From Frankia nepalensis (GTDB lineage Bacteria; Actinomycetota; Actinomycetes; Frankiales; Frankiaceae), in contig NZ_JADWYU010000138.1 of the NCBI RefSeq assembly GCF_016786325.1, positions 1 to 59,948 of the forward strand: a stretch of 59,948 nt of DNA. Reading direction: 5' to 3'. This document shows positions 1 through 8,679 of this stretch, in pieces; position 1 is the stretch's first letter, and each line of letters begins with the position of its first letter. Below the pieces are notes generated by a model, which did not search any database, was not told the DNA's origin, and saw only the letters and a program-made list of their open reading frames with translations. The position numbers were made by a program, and so were the translations under genes.

Positions 1-824
1 CGGCAAAACTCAACATCAACATGGGTGGAAGGCCAGCTCGCGATCACACCTGGCCGAGGCACGAAAGATCCGGGCTAGGGCGGTCGGCTCAAGGTCGCCC
101 AGGGGCGACCATCCGGACCTCCCAGATCACGACCTCCCAGATCGACTTCGTCGATCCGGCAGGGACCCCGTCCGCGAGCTCCGTCAATCCGGCAGGAACC
201 CCGGCTCCGCCTGTCGGGGCGCTGAGCGCCCCGACCCCCTGGTACCGGGGTAGGACCCGTAAGCCCGGGTCAGGCCCGGTCCGAGGTCTGGATCGTGGTT
301 GGGTTCCGTAAGTCCCAGCCCGAGTAGTCCCAGCGAATGCCCGGTGCCACCTCCAGGGCTGCCGGATCGTTTACTTCCCAGATCAGCTTCCGGACCTGCC
401 CGGTCGGCTACGCCGATCGGGCAGGGACCCCGGGCTACGCCGATCCGGCGGGAACCCTGTCGTCGATCCGGCAGGAACCCGGGGCTACGCCGGTCCGGCG
501 GGGACCCTGTCGTCGATCCGGCGGGGAGCCCGGCCGGGGCGGTGGGCGCCCAGGCCGACCTGGGACCGCGCACGATGAAGAAGTCCGGGCCGGTCCTGCC
601 GGGTCGGGGCCGCGGCCGGATTCGTGGCAGGTCCCGGAACACCCGGGACGACGCGCTCTCGCGGCGGCGCCCCGGCCTGACTGGGTACCTGGTGAGACCT
701 GAAGTCCCGCGGCCGGCGTCGGCGGACGCGGCGACATAGCCTTGGACGCGCGCGGGCTGTGCCCACGCGCGGCAGACCGCACGACACCGTCCTGGTGACG
801 GTGGTTATTGAGAGGAACTCGGCC
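1..824. repeat. Gene-free leader with dispersed 16-bp repeat copies
   Basis: No credible coding frame is visible here. The stretch holds about seven imperfect copies of GATCCGGCAGGAACCC, near 153, 186, 415, 441, 464, 491 and 514, some spaced 23-26 bp. The same 16-mer occurs exactly at 42726-42741 in the catabolic island. The copies vary as GGCAGGGACCC or GGCGGGAACCC. The function is unknown; a dispersed GC-rich repeat family is the simplest reading. Confidence 0.6.
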
Positions 825-1907
825 GTGGCCGCCGAACCACAGTCCCCGGGACGCCGTCCCACCCTTGCCCTCGTCGGCGCGACCGGTGCCGTCGGCACGG
901 TCATGCTGTCGCTGCTGGACGAGCGACCGGACGTCTGGGGCGAGATCCGCCTCGTCGCCTCCGCTCGTTCGGCCGGCAAGACGCTGAAGGTGCGCGGCGA
1001 GGATGTCGTCGTGCGCGCGCTCGCGCCGGAGGTGTTCGACGGCGTCGACATCGCGATGTTTGACGTTCCCGACGAGGTGTCGGCCCAGTGGGCGCCGGTC
1101 GCGGCCGAGCGCGGCGCGATCGCGGTCGACAACTCGGGGGCGTTCCGGATGGACGCGGACGTGCCGCTGGTCGTGCCCGAGGTCAACGCCGACGCGCTCG
1201 CCGACCGGCCGCGCGGGATCATCTCGAACCCGAACTGCACGACCCTCTCGATGATCGTCGCGGTAGGTGCCCTGCACCGGGAGTTCGGGCTCGAGTCGCT
1301 GTTCGCCACCTCCTACCAGGCGGCCAGCGGCGCCGGCCAGGCCGGCATCGACACGCTCTACGACCAGCTCGAGAACGTCGGCGGACGCCGCGAACTGGGC
1401 CAGACGGCGGGCGACGTGCGCAAGACGATCGGTGAGGACGCGTTGGGGCCGTTCCCGGCGCCGCTCGCGCTCAACGTCGTGCCGTGGGCTGGTTCGCTCA
1501 AGGACGGCGGCTGGTCGTCGGAGGAGCTGAAGATCCGCAACGAGTCCCGCAAGATTCTCGGGATGCCGGCGCTGCGCGTCTCGGCGACCTGTGTGCGGGT
1601 GCCGGTGGTCACCACGCACGCGGTCGCCGTGCATGCTCGGTTCGCCCGCCCGGTCAGCGCCAAGGAGGCGCGCGCGGTGCTCACCGGCGCGCCCGGGGTG
1701 GCCGTGCTCGACGACCCGGCGAACGGCCAGTTCCCGACGCCGGCCGATGTCGTCGGCACCGACCCGACCTGGGTCGGGCGTATCCGGCAGTCCCCGGACG
1801 ATCCGCACGAGGTCGCGCTTTTCGTCTGCGGCGACAACCTGCGCAAGGGTGCCGCGCTGAACACCCTTCAGATCGCCGAGACGCTGGTGGCCCGCGGCCT
1901 CGTCTAA
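825..1907 (+). CDS. asd: Aspartate-semialdehyde dehydrogenase
   Basis: It reduces aspartyl-4-phosphate to aspartate-4-semialdehyde with NADPH, feeding lysine/diaminopimelate, threonine and methionine synthesis in the cytoplasm. The N-terminal Rossmann motif GATGAVG is present, and the active-site cysteine lies in SNPNCTT at about residue 138. The substrate region RVPVVTTHAVAV is also present. The length of 360 residues is normal. I chose GTG 825 because AGAGGAA (811-817) precedes it at good spacing; an earlier in-frame start at 759 lacks this. Aspartokinase (lysC), its usual upstream partner in actinobacteria, is not within the 800 bases upstream, so the gene appears to stand alone behind a repeat-rich spacer. 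A strong hairpin follows at 1990-2029. Confidence 0.96.
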   Translation: MAAEPQSPGRRPTLALVGATGAVGTVMLSLLDERPDVWGEIRLVASARSAGKTLKVRGEDVVVRALAPEVFDGVDIAMFDVPDEVSAQWAPVAAERGAIAVDNSGAFRMDADVPLVVPEVNADALADRPRGIISNPNCTTLSMIVAVGALHREFGLESLFATSYQAASGAGQAGIDTLYDQLENVGGRRELGQTAGDVRKTIGEDALGPFPAPLALNVVPWAGSLKDGGWSSEELKIRNESRKILGMPALRVSATCVRVPVVTTHAVAVHARFARPVSAKEARAVLTGAPGVAVLDDPANGQFPTPADVVGTDPTWVGRIRQSPDDPHEVALFVCGDNLRKGAALNTLQIAETLVARGLV

Positions 1908-1989
1908 CCCGTTCGCGCGACCCAACCCGTTCGCGGCGCAACCATCGCGAATACAAATACCGGTCCTCGTCGGACCGGCGAATTGGCGC

Positions 1990-2029
1990 GTGCAAGTAGG
2001 GGGAGGACCTGTCCTCCCCCTACTTGCAC
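1990..2029. terminator. Perfect 19-bp hairpin downstream of asd
   Basis: Bases 1990-2008 are exactly complementary to 2011-2029, with a 2-base loop. There is no U-tract, which is common for actinobacterial terminators. It sits 80 bases after the asd stop and would work in either direction. Confidence 0.75.
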
Positions 2030-2462
2030 CCGACTGCCGGCGCAATACTCGCGATCCGAGGATTTACGCGCCGAGTGCGGATCGGCGCGCCTAGAAGACC
2101 ATCGCGGTGAAGACGCCACACCTCGCGACGCCAACCGAGGAACCCGCGAACCCGTTGCCGCGCAGGCGGTTGCCCCAACAACAAGACAGCCCGCCTTCCT
2201 GAGGGAGACAGGCTCTTCGCGGAGGGAGACAGGCGCCCCGCGCGTTGGACCGAGCCCGGCCAATCCGCGGGCCGACGCCGGAATCCATGATCACCCCGCG
2301 TGGGTGGACACGCGAAAGGCCGTCATCCGGCCCGGCCGGCCGCGGCCGTCTGCTCGAAGCGAGGCTGGTCCACCGGCGTCAGAAGCGAAGCGAGGACGTC
2401 GGTGGACGGCGGCAAAGCCCCTGACACGGGGTTTCAGGGATCGTCCGCTGGGCGGATATGTA
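2030..2462. other. Gene-free spacer between asd and cspA
   Basis: I see no credible gene. A 13-base direct repeat (GAGGGAGACAGGC) occurs twice near 2200-2235. The rest is unremarkable GC-rich sequence. Confidence 0.5.
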
Positions 2463-2511
2463 AAAACGGGCCACCGGGAAGCCGCTCGAAGAGCGGCGAA
2501 CCCGGTGGCCC
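2463..2511 (-). terminator. Intrinsic terminator of the cold-shock gene
   Basis: Read on the minus strand, the 11-base arm GGGCCACCGGG pairs with CCCGGTGGCCC, and an inner CCGCTC/GAGCGG pair extends the stem. It is followed by GTTTTTA, a true U-tract, which is rare in this GC-rich setting. It starts 19 bases after the stop codon of the cold-shock gene. Confidence 0.9.
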
Positions 2512-2529
2512 GCCCTGGTCTGCCGTGGC

Positions 2530-2733
2530 TCAGATGACGCGGACAGCGTCGGCCTGCGGCCCCTTCTGACCCTGGGTCACCTGGAACTCGACCCGCTGGC
2601 CCTCATCAAGGGCCTTGTAGCCGTCCATATCGATAGCGCTGTAGTGGACGAAGACGTCGGAGCCGCCGCCGTCCACGGAGATGAAGCCGAAGCCCTTCTC
2701 CGAGTTGAACCACTTGACCGTGCCCTGAGCCAC
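2530..2733 (-). CDS. cspA: Cold-shock protein, CspA family
   Basis: This is a 67-residue single OB-fold nucleic-acid-binding protein of the kind that melts mRNA structure in the cytoplasm. It begins [18 protein letters not shown] and contains VFVHYSAI, giving both RNP motifs (KGFGFI and VFVHY). Full length matches the family exactly. The GTG start follows AGGGAGA on the minus strand. It is monocistronic, with a classical intrinsic terminator directly downstream. The paralogue number cannot be judged from this window, so cspA is a family label rather than an orthologue claim. Confidence 0.96.
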   Translation of the reverse strand: MAQGTVKWFNSEKGFGFISVDGGGSDVFVHYSAIDMDGYKALDEGQRVEFQVTQGQKGPQADAVRVI

Positions 2734-3323
2734 GTGCCGTTCTCCCTGCTGGTGCAGTCAGGGCCCGCACCGCGCGGACCCCGGGCCAATCGCCGGCGAC
2801 ACATTTCGTATCACCGGCTCAGTTCGGAGCGTCTCGGCCGAGACACGCATCGAACTGTAGCCAGTCTCGACGGTACACGGCGAGCGGCGCCGGCGGGAGC
2901 CCTCCAGGTCAGAAAGTCCACTTCATCCGCCGGTAACAGGACGCCACGCGCACCAGAGTCGACACCCGTATCCCATCTCCCCCAATCGGTCGAGATGGAC
3001 ACACGGAGATGCCGAAACGACACGTCAAGCGGCAAAGCGGCCACGTCGCGAAGTGGTGAGATGAGTCACTACCTATCGCCGGCACACTACGGCGCGGTCT
3101 AGCGGCGCCGTCCGGCGCCCCCACGGCCGCTGGCCACCCCACAGGACCAGGGGCACCAGAAGGAGCAGGGCACGACAGGACCAGGGCGCGGCAGGACCGC
3201 GGGATCGCTGGGCTGGGCAGACCCGACGCGCGACCCGGCCGAGCGCGGGCGAGGGCGCGGGCGCGGGCGCGGGAACCCTGGGCCGGCGGGGCCTTTCCCG
3301 CCCCGCCGGCGCCAGTACGGCCG
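2734..3323. other. Upstream region of cspA; otherwise empty
   Basis: This should contain the cspA promoter and 5' leader, on the minus strand. I could not assign -10/-35 boxes. Several short frames here lack coding character. Confidence 0.45.
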
Positions 3324-4955
3324 TCAGGCCTTCAGCCAGCGACGGTGACGGGGGTGCGACAGCGCCGGCCAGGCGTCGAAGAAGTCGCGCTCGGCGGTAC
3401 GCGCGCGTAGTTCCTCGAGGCCGAGCAGCAGGCCATAGGTGAACGCCGTCGGCTCGCCGGACTCCTGGGCCTCGATCCCCCAGGCCCGCAGCAGCCCGGC
3501 CGCCACGGTGGCGTCCTGGTGCGTGCCGAGAAACTCCTGCGCTTCCTCGGAAATCTTCGCGAGCGTCTTCGCGTCCGCGCCGAAGACGGGGGTGAGCGCC
3601 TCGCCGGCGTACCGCAGCCGCTTGGCCTGCTTGCGGGCGGAGTGCAGCAGTTCGTCGCGGTCGTGCCCCTGCGGCGTCGCGGCCGCCTTGGCGACCTTGC
3701 GGGCGAACCGCTGGTCGGCGGCGCGGACCAGCTTGGGCAGTTCGGTCGCCGCCTCGCGGCGGGCCCGCGTGGTCAGCGGCGCTTGCACCAGGTCCTCGAG
3801 GTCGACCAGCAGGACGAGGTAGCGCTCGTCGCGCAGCGCGGCCAGGGCGGCGGTCCTGCCCTCCTCCATGCCGGTGCGCAGGTGCGCGGCCAGGCTCTCC
3901 TCGACCGGCCCGCGGACGAGCTCGGGGGGCAGCGAGGCGAGCCGGCCGTCGAAGTACTCCAGCTGCACCTCGTTGTCCCGCGCGCCGGACAGCGCTCCCG
4001 CGAGGTCGCCGAGCTCGCGGTCGAGATGGGTGACCAGGTCCGTGGGGAACAGCGGCGCGAAGGTGCGCAGCGTGCTGCGCATCCGCCTCGTCGCGACCCG
4101 CATCTTGTGCACCGCGTCCGGCTCGTCCATCCGCACCCTGGGGTCCGCGGCGCGCAGGGCCTCCACCTGGGCGACGAGGTAGTCGCGCAGGACCTCCCCG
4201 GCCAGCGGGGCGGCCCGGCGCTTGCGGCGTCCCCGAGGCTTCGGGGCCGGCGACGGCTCGGGCGGCGCGGTGCCCGCGAGGCTGAGCACGTGGGCGAGCT
4301 TCGAGCCGTGCGGCGCGTCCGTCGCGCCGGCGCGGCGCAGCACCGTCCCGACCGCGTCGAGAAGATCGTCGGCGCTGGCCGCCCGCGAGCCGTTGCCGGC
4401 GGCCGCGGTCCCGCCCGACGCGGCGTGGCCGAGTATCTCGACCTCGATCTCCCGCCACCGGGTGAGGACGGTCCGCTCGCCGAGGGTCTGCGCGTGGACC
4501 TCGTCGTCGACGACCTCCGCCAGCGCCGCGCCGGCCGGGTCGAGCAGCCGGGTGGCGGTCCTGGTGGTGACGAGCCGGGCCACCGGGCCGACCTCGGCGC
4601 CACGCAGCTGGAGGAAGACGATGTCGAGCAGGTCGGCCGGGGGCGCGCTGTGGGCGACACCCCGCCCGTCCGGCTCGCCCGCCTCCAGCGGGCGGTGGAT
4701 CTCCTCGCGCGCGCCCGCGAGCGCCGGCAGCTTCAGGTGCCAGCCGTCGTCCGTCCCGCCGGTGCGGCGTCGCAGGGTGACCTTCGCCCGGGCCAGCCGC
4801 AGGTCCTCGGAGTCGTAGTAGACGGCCTCCTGGGTGAACGTCGCCGGCTCGCTCGTCGCGGCGACGCCGGAATCCCGGCAGGCCTCATCCAGTCGGGGCA
4901 GGGAGAAGCCCTGCTCGACGGCGTACTTGCGTTCGATCTCCAGCTGGCCGCCCAC
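3324..4955 (-). CDS. CYTH and CHAD domain protein
   Basis: The N-terminal ~210 residues form a CYTH (triphosphate tunnel) domain starting GGQLEIERKYA, which carries the ExExK signature, followed by alternating charged strands such as KVTLRRRTGG and WHLKLP. A basic Pro-rich linker (GRRKRRAAP) leads to a helical CHAD domain of ~300 residues with KMRVATRRMRSTLRTF and HSARKQAKRLRYAGEAL, whose conserved His/Arg/Lys residues bind polyphosphate. CYTH enzymes hydrolyse inorganic triphosphate or related anions using Mg2+. CHAD proteins associate with polyphosphate granules. The GTG start follows GGGGACGAGG. The 543-residue length is typical of the fusion. It is probably involved in polyphosphate metabolism or binding; the exact substrate is unproven. 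Confidence 0.9.
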   Translation of the reverse strand: MGGQLEIERKYAVEQGFSLPRLDEACRDSGVAATSEPATFTQEAVYYDSEDLRLARAKVTLRRRTGGTDDGWHLKLPALAGAREEIHRPLEAGEPDGRGVAHSAPPADLLDIVFLQLRGAEVGPVARLVTTRTATRLLDPAGAALAEVVDDEVHAQTLGERTVLTRWREIEVEILGHAASGGTAAAGNGSRAASADDLLDAVGTVLRRAGATDAPHGSKLAHVLSLAGTAPPEPSPAPKPRGRRKRRAAPLAGEVLRDYLVAQVEALRAADPRVRMDEPDAVHKMRVATRRMRSTLRTFAPLFPTDLVTHLDRELGDLAGALSGARDNEVQLEYFDGRLASLPPELVRGPVEESLAAHLRTGMEEGRTAALAALRDERYLVLLVDLEDLVQAPLTTRARREAATELPKLVRAADQRFARKVAKAAATPQGHDRDELLHSARKQAKRLRYAGEALTPVFGADAKTLAKISEEAQEFLGTHQDATVAAGLLRAWGIEAQESGEPTAFTYGLLLGLEELRARTAERDFFDAWPALSHPRHRRWLKA

Positions 4956-5084
4956 CCTCGTCCCCTTCGCGTGTCCGCCCCGGCGTGTAGCCGCCCCCGA
5001 GGGCTGGGGTATTCGTCCACGGCTGTGGCGGGCCGCCGCGGGCCGACCGTCGGTCGGCGCGGACGTGCCGACGCATGCCGTTGT

Positions 5085-5114
5085 TGAAACAACCCAAGTT
5101 CACCAATTGTTTCA
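5085..5114. promoter_or_regulatory. AT-rich inverted repeat upstream of the CYTH-CHAD gene
   Basis: TGAAACAA (5085-5092) and TTGTTTCA (5107-5114) form an exact 8-bp inverted repeat. An overlapping GTTGTT/AACAAC palindrome lies at 5080-5093. It is an AT-rich island between two minus-strand genes, so it may be an operator/promoter for CYTH-CHAD or a weak terminator of the CPBP gene. Confidence 0.4.
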
Positions 5115-5121
5115 TCTGATT

Positions 5122-6093
5122 TTACCCGGGTGTTGGGAGCCAGGAGACCCTTCCGACCAAAAGCACATACCCGACGAACGCCACGGCGTCGATCAGGGTG
5201 TGAGCCACGATCAGCGGCCCCACCCGCCCGCGCCGCTGGAAGAGCCAGCCGAACAGCAGGCCCATCGCGACGTTCCCGAAGAAGCCTCCAAGGCCCTGGT
5301 AGAGGTGGTACGAGCCGCGCAGCAGCGCGCTGGCGGCCAGCGCTCGCCGGTCGCCCCAGCCCAGCTGGCGCAGCCGGACCAGCAGGTACCCGGCCACGAT
5401 GACCTCCTCGGTCACCGCGTTCTCCAGCGCGGAGGCCAGCAGCACCGGGATCCGCCACCAGACGTCCGGCAGCCCCGAGGGCGCGACGGTCAGGTTCGCG
5501 CCGCTGTGCCAGGCGACCAGGTAGAGCCCCAGGCCGGCGCCGCCGACCGCCGCGGCGATCGCGGCGCCGAAGGCCACGTCCCGGCCCCGCCGGCGGCCGT
5601 CCAGCCCGATCGCGGCCAGCCCACCGCCGTGCCGGGACAGCAGATATACCGCGAGCGCCGCCGGAAGCACGTCCGACAGCAGCCCGGCGAGCTGCAGCGC
5701 GAGGTCCAGCCACGGGCGGCCTGGCGCGTACGACCCGTTGAGCTGCGCCACCTGGCCTCGGACCGGCCCCCGGGTGACCGCGCCGATGTAGCGGATCAGG
5801 GCGAAGATCCCGGACATGCCGAGCGACACCCCGAGCAGCAGCCACACCTCGGCCGCCAGCTGACCGCGGCTGAGCGGCTCCTCGCCGACCCGGCCCGACG
5901 CGGCGCGCCCTTGCCCGCCGTCGCCGGAACCGGCGGCTCCCGCGCCGCCGCCCACGGGCGCCATCACCGAGGCGGGATCCGCCGCCTCGGCGGGATCCGG
6001 GCCGTCGTCCGGGGAACCCGCGCCCGGCGGCGGGCCAGTGGCCGGCCCGGGCCCGGGGCCGACGGTCGCCCGAGAGCTCATCCCTGGCCGCAT
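5122..6093 (-). CDS. CPBP family intramembrane metalloprotease (CAAX-like)
   Basis: This is a polytopic membrane protein of ~320 residues with about eight hydrophobic segments after a Pro/Gly/Ala-rich cytoplasmic N-terminus. CPBP/Abi signature motifs are visible: the EE dyad in VTEEVIVAGYLLVRLRQLG, the histidine in GSYHLYQG, and a second histidine in VAHTLIDAVAF. These residues coordinate zinc in bacterial relatives of the Rce1 prenyl-protein protease. Many bacterial members have roles in peptide maturation, self-immunity or membrane stress. No peptide or bacteriocin gene is adjacent, so the substrate is unknown. The start is ambiguous among three closely spaced codons (6081, 6093, 6111); I used 6093. 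Confidence 0.85.
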   Translation of the reverse strand: MRPGMSSRATVGPGPGPATGPPPGAGSPDDGPDPAEAADPASVMAPVGGGAGAAGSGDGGQGRAASGRVGEEPLSRGQLAAEVWLLLGVSLGMSGIFALIRYIGAVTRGPVRGQVAQLNGSYAPGRPWLDLALQLAGLLSDVLPAALAVYLLSRHGGGLAAIGLDGRRRGRDVAFGAAIAAAVGGAGLGLYLVAWHSGANLTVAPSGLPDVWWRIPVLLASALENAVTEEVIVAGYLLVRLRQLGWGDRRALAASALLRGSYHLYQGLGGFFGNVAMGLLFGWLFQRRGRVGPLIVAHTLIDAVAFVGYVLLVGRVSWLPTPG

Positions 6094-6308
6094 GTCCGGA
6101 CCGTAGCCCAACCACCTGAGCCGGCGGTTAACACGGCCACCAGTCGATCAGCCGCGCTGGACCGCGGCCGGACCGCCGCTCGCGCCGTGGCTCACGACCG
6201 GTCGCGACTCGCGACTCGCGACTCACGGCCGGTCGCCGATCATGGCCGGTCGCGGATCACGACCAGCCGCGGTCCTCGGCACGCGGCCGCTGGCGCCCGG
6301 GGCGCCGC

Positions 6309-6368
6309 GGCGACGGCCCGAAGGTATCGGCGACGGCCCGAAGGTATCGGCGACGGCCCGAAGGTATC
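6309..6368. repeat. 20-bp tandem repeat, three copies, upstream of blaI-like gene
   Basis: Three head-to-tail copies of the 20-mer GGCGACGGCCCGAAGGTATC lie 72 bases upstream of the repressor start. The sequence just before (6200-6260) also has 7-bp GCGACTC triplets and repeated CCGGTCGC motifs. It may be simple slippage or a site bound by a regulator. Confidence 0.8.
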
Positions 6369-6439
6369 AACGTGGCCGGGTCAGGGCAGGTCGCCGATTC
6401 ACCGACGCACGATCTTCTACACCGCGTAAAATTAGGATC

Positions 6440-6955
6440 ATGGCGCGCCTGGGAGACCTCGAACGCTCGGTCATGGACGTCCTGTGGGACTCGGAAGGCT
6501 GGCTGACCGCGCGCGACGTCGCCGCTCGGCTGCGCCACGAGCGCGATCTCGCCTACACGACCGTTCTCACGGTCCTGGAGCGACTCGAGCGCAAGGGCTT
6601 CGTTCAGCGCCAGCGGGCCGCGCGGGCGCACCGCTACCGGGCGTCGGACGCCCGCGAGGCGGTCGTGGCCGAGGCGATGCTGGAAGCGCTGGGCACCGCC
6701 GACGACCGCGGCTCCGCCCTGGTCCGCTTCGTCGGCGCCGTGTCACCCGAGGAGGTCGAGATCCTGCGGCGCGCGCTCGCGCTACCGGCTGAGACCGGCG
6801 TGCCCGCGCCGACGCTCCCCGCCGACGACAGCGCGCACCCGGCCGAGCCGACCGGTGACGTCACGGCCAAATCAGCCACGGAGAGTGGCGCACCCGGACA
6901 CGATTCGCCATCGTCGCCCGATAAGGCGGATGGCGGTAACGTTGCGTCGACATGA
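6440..6955 (+). CDS. BlaI/MecI/CopY family transcriptional repressor
   Basis: Residues 1-75 form the BlaI winged helix: MARLGDLERSVMDVLW, then LTARDVAARL and YTTVLTVLERLERKGFVQR. A dimerisation region (AEAMLEALG...RFVGAVSPEEVEILRRAL) follows. The C-terminal ~50 residues are a Pro/Ser/Ala-rich tail not found in short family members. In the family, the repressor is cleaved or released when a membrane M56 peptidase senses a signal such as beta-lactam. The gene overlaps the M56 gene by 4 bases (ATGA), so the two are translationally coupled. ATG 6440 was chosen because the conserved domain begins there; the Shine-Dalgarno (AGGA) is weak. No beta-lactamase is adjacent, so the regulated genes are unknown. 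Confidence 0.93.
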   Translation: MARLGDLERSVMDVLWDSEGWLTARDVAARLRHERDLAYTTVLTVLERLERKGFVQRQRAARAHRYRASDAREAVVAEAMLEALGTADDRGSALVRFVGAVSPEEVEILRRALALPAETGVPAPTLPADDSAHPAEPTGDVTAKSATESGAPGHDSPSSPDKADGGNVAST

Positions 6956-8238
6956 CGACGGCGGCTGCTCTCGCGCTGTTCGCCGTGGTGCTGGCGTGGC
7001 CGGTCCCGCGGCTGCTCTCGGCCGCGCGCTGGACCCACGGCTGTCCCCGGGCGGCCATCGTCCTCTGGCAGGCGGTCGGGCTCGCCGGCGGCGTCTCGGC
7101 GCTGCTGGCCGCGATCGCCTTCACGGTGGCGCCCCTGTCGGCCTCGACGCCTCAGGCGATCGCCAGCCACCTGCATAACATTGCCGCCGGCCGGCCGCTG
7201 TCGGGGCTCGACTGGTTGAGCCTCATCGGCCTGGTACTCGTCGCGACCCTCGCCGGCCGGCTGTTCGGCGTGCTGACGGCGTCCACCTACGCCACGCTGC
7301 GCCGCCGGCACCGCCACCGGCACCTCGTCGACCTGACCGGCCGCGAGCACCGCCAGGCGTCCTGCCAGGCCGGGTCCCATCCCCGCCGCGAGCCGGCGGC
7401 GCCAGGCCAGGCACCGCCAGACCGCCCAGACCGCCCGGGCCGTCACCACCGGATCCAGGACTGGACGCCGCTCGCCGTCGTCCGCCCGCCCGCGGCGCCC
7501 CGCGGCGGCCGGGGCGCGGCGGGCGCCGACGAACCCGCGCCGTGTGAGCTGTGCGGCCATGTGGGGCTGCGGATCCTTGACCATCCCGTGGCGGTCGCCT
7601 ACTGCGTTCCCGGCGTCCGGCATGCCCGGGTGGTGGTCTCCCGCGGCCTGCTCACCACGCTGGAGCCCCGTGAGCTGCGGGCGGTGCTGGCCCACGAGCA
7701 CGCGCACGTCAGCGGGCGCCATGACCTGGTCATCCAGCCGTTCATCGCCTGGCAGCAGACCTTCCCGTTCCTGCGCCCGGCCTGGGAGGCGACGGCGGCG
7801 GTGTCGCTGCTGGTCGAGATGCTCGCCGACGACGTCGCCGCGCGCCGGACCAACGGGAAGGTGCTGGCTCGGGCGCTCGCCCAGCTCGGCGTCACCCGCG
7901 CGCTGGTTCCCGCTGGCACACTCGGGATCCTCGGCGACGCGGCCAACCGGCCGAAGCCGACGCTGGCCGCCGCCATCCAGGCGGCCGCCGGCGACGGCCA
8001 GACCGGCTCTCCGGCCCGCGCGCCCTCGACCGGGCCCGCCGCTCCCGCGGCCACGAGCGGCGCCGAGGACGGCGGGTCCGCCGAGGCCCGGCGCGCCGAG
8101 CCACCGTCGCGCTCACCCGTGATCGCCCGCATCGTCCGGCTGATGGAACCGCCGACCGTCCCCTGGTGGCAGCCCGCGGCCGCCTATGCCGCCGCGATCG
8201 CCATCCTCGCCACCCCGGCTCTCCTGCTGACGCTCTAG
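6952..8238 (+). CDS. M56/M48-type membrane metallopeptidase (BlaR1-like sensor partner)
   Basis: This 428-residue membrane protein opens with three hydrophobic segments (ALALFAVVLAWPVP, AIVLWQAVGLAGGVSALLAAIAF, WLSLIGLVLVATLAGRLFG). A His/Arg-rich loop follows, then a zinc-peptidase domain with LAHEHAHVSGRHD (HExxH) near residue 249 and a downstream EMLADDVAARR that supplies the third ligand. A last transmembrane segment is at the C-terminus (AAAYAAAIAILATPALLLTL). There is no extracellular penicillin-binding domain, unlike staphylococcal BlaR1, which is usual in actinobacteria. It is coupled to the BlaI-like repressor upstream and probably inactivates it on signal. The stop codon lies inside a 17-bp tandem repeat. 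Confidence 0.9.
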   Translation: MTTAAALALFAVVLAWPVPRLLSAARWTHGCPRAAIVLWQAVGLAGGVSALLAAIAFTVAPLSASTPQAIASHLHNIAAGRPLSGLDWLSLIGLVLVATLAGRLFGVLTASTYATLRRRHRHRHLVDLTGREHRQASCQAGSHPRREPAAPGQAPPDRPDRPGRHHRIQDWTPLAVVRPPAAPRGGRGAAGADEPAPCELCGHVGLRILDHPVAVAYCVPGVRHARVVVSRGLLTTLEPRELRAVLAHEHAHVSGRHDLVIQPFIAWQQTFPFLRPAWEATAAVSLLVEMLADDVAARRTNGKVLARALAQLGVTRALVPAGTLGILGDAANRPKPTLAAAIQAAAGDGQTGSPARAPSTGPAAPAATSGAEDGGSAEARRAEPPSRSPVIARIVRLMEPPTVPWWQPAAAYAAAIAILATPALLLTL

Positions 8239-8307
8239 CCCTGCTGGCGCTCTGGTCCTGCTGGCGCTGTGGTCCCGCCGGCGCTGTAATCCTGCTGGCG
8301 CTGTAAC
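8223..8307 (+). repeat. 17-bp tandem repeat, five copies, spanning the M56 stop codon
   Basis: The unit is CCTGCTGGCGCTGTGGT with few substitutions, at 8223, 8240, 8257, 8274 and 8291. The first unit is coding and contains the TAG stop, so the array appears to have grown out of the gene's 3' end. Confidence 0.85.
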
Positions 8308-8679
8308 GCGCCGACGAGCGCGCGCCGGCGGTCATCCGGGCCTGGTCGCGTGGCCGGGCCGGCGGCGGCTCCCGTCGCGCGGCCGGCCGGGACGCCACGC
8401 CGAGGCCAGCGGGAAAGTCACCGCCTGGTACCTGGGCCTTAAGGAGTCTGAGACGTCACGTTTCCTAGCCGCGGGACCCAACTGGAGGGATGATCCAACA
8501 CGGCGACCGCGTGGCGGGAGCACCGTGAGCGCGTCGCCCAGCCGGCCCACGAACGGCCGCGGACACAGCCGGAGTGACCGCCGCCCGTGGACGCCAGCCG
8601 CCAGCCCCGCCGGCTGACACCGCGCAAGGCCGCGCGAGCCTGGCGAAGCCTCGCGCCGAGCCAGGGCGAACGGAGGACG
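8308..8679. other. Spacer before the amidotransferase gene
   Basis: No credible gene is visible. It presumably carries the promoter for the downstream amidotransferase; I could not assign boxes. Confidence 0.4.

Noticed and set aside
6309-6368. Possible CRISPR array
   Set aside because: The 20-bp units are directly adjacent with no spacers; the same holds for the arrays at 8223, 9484, 30151 and 59627.
6440-8238. A beta-lactam resistance operon
   Set aside because: The BlaI-like and M56 genes are present, but there is no beta-lactamase or PBP2a-like gene and the M56 protein lacks a penicillin-sensing domain.
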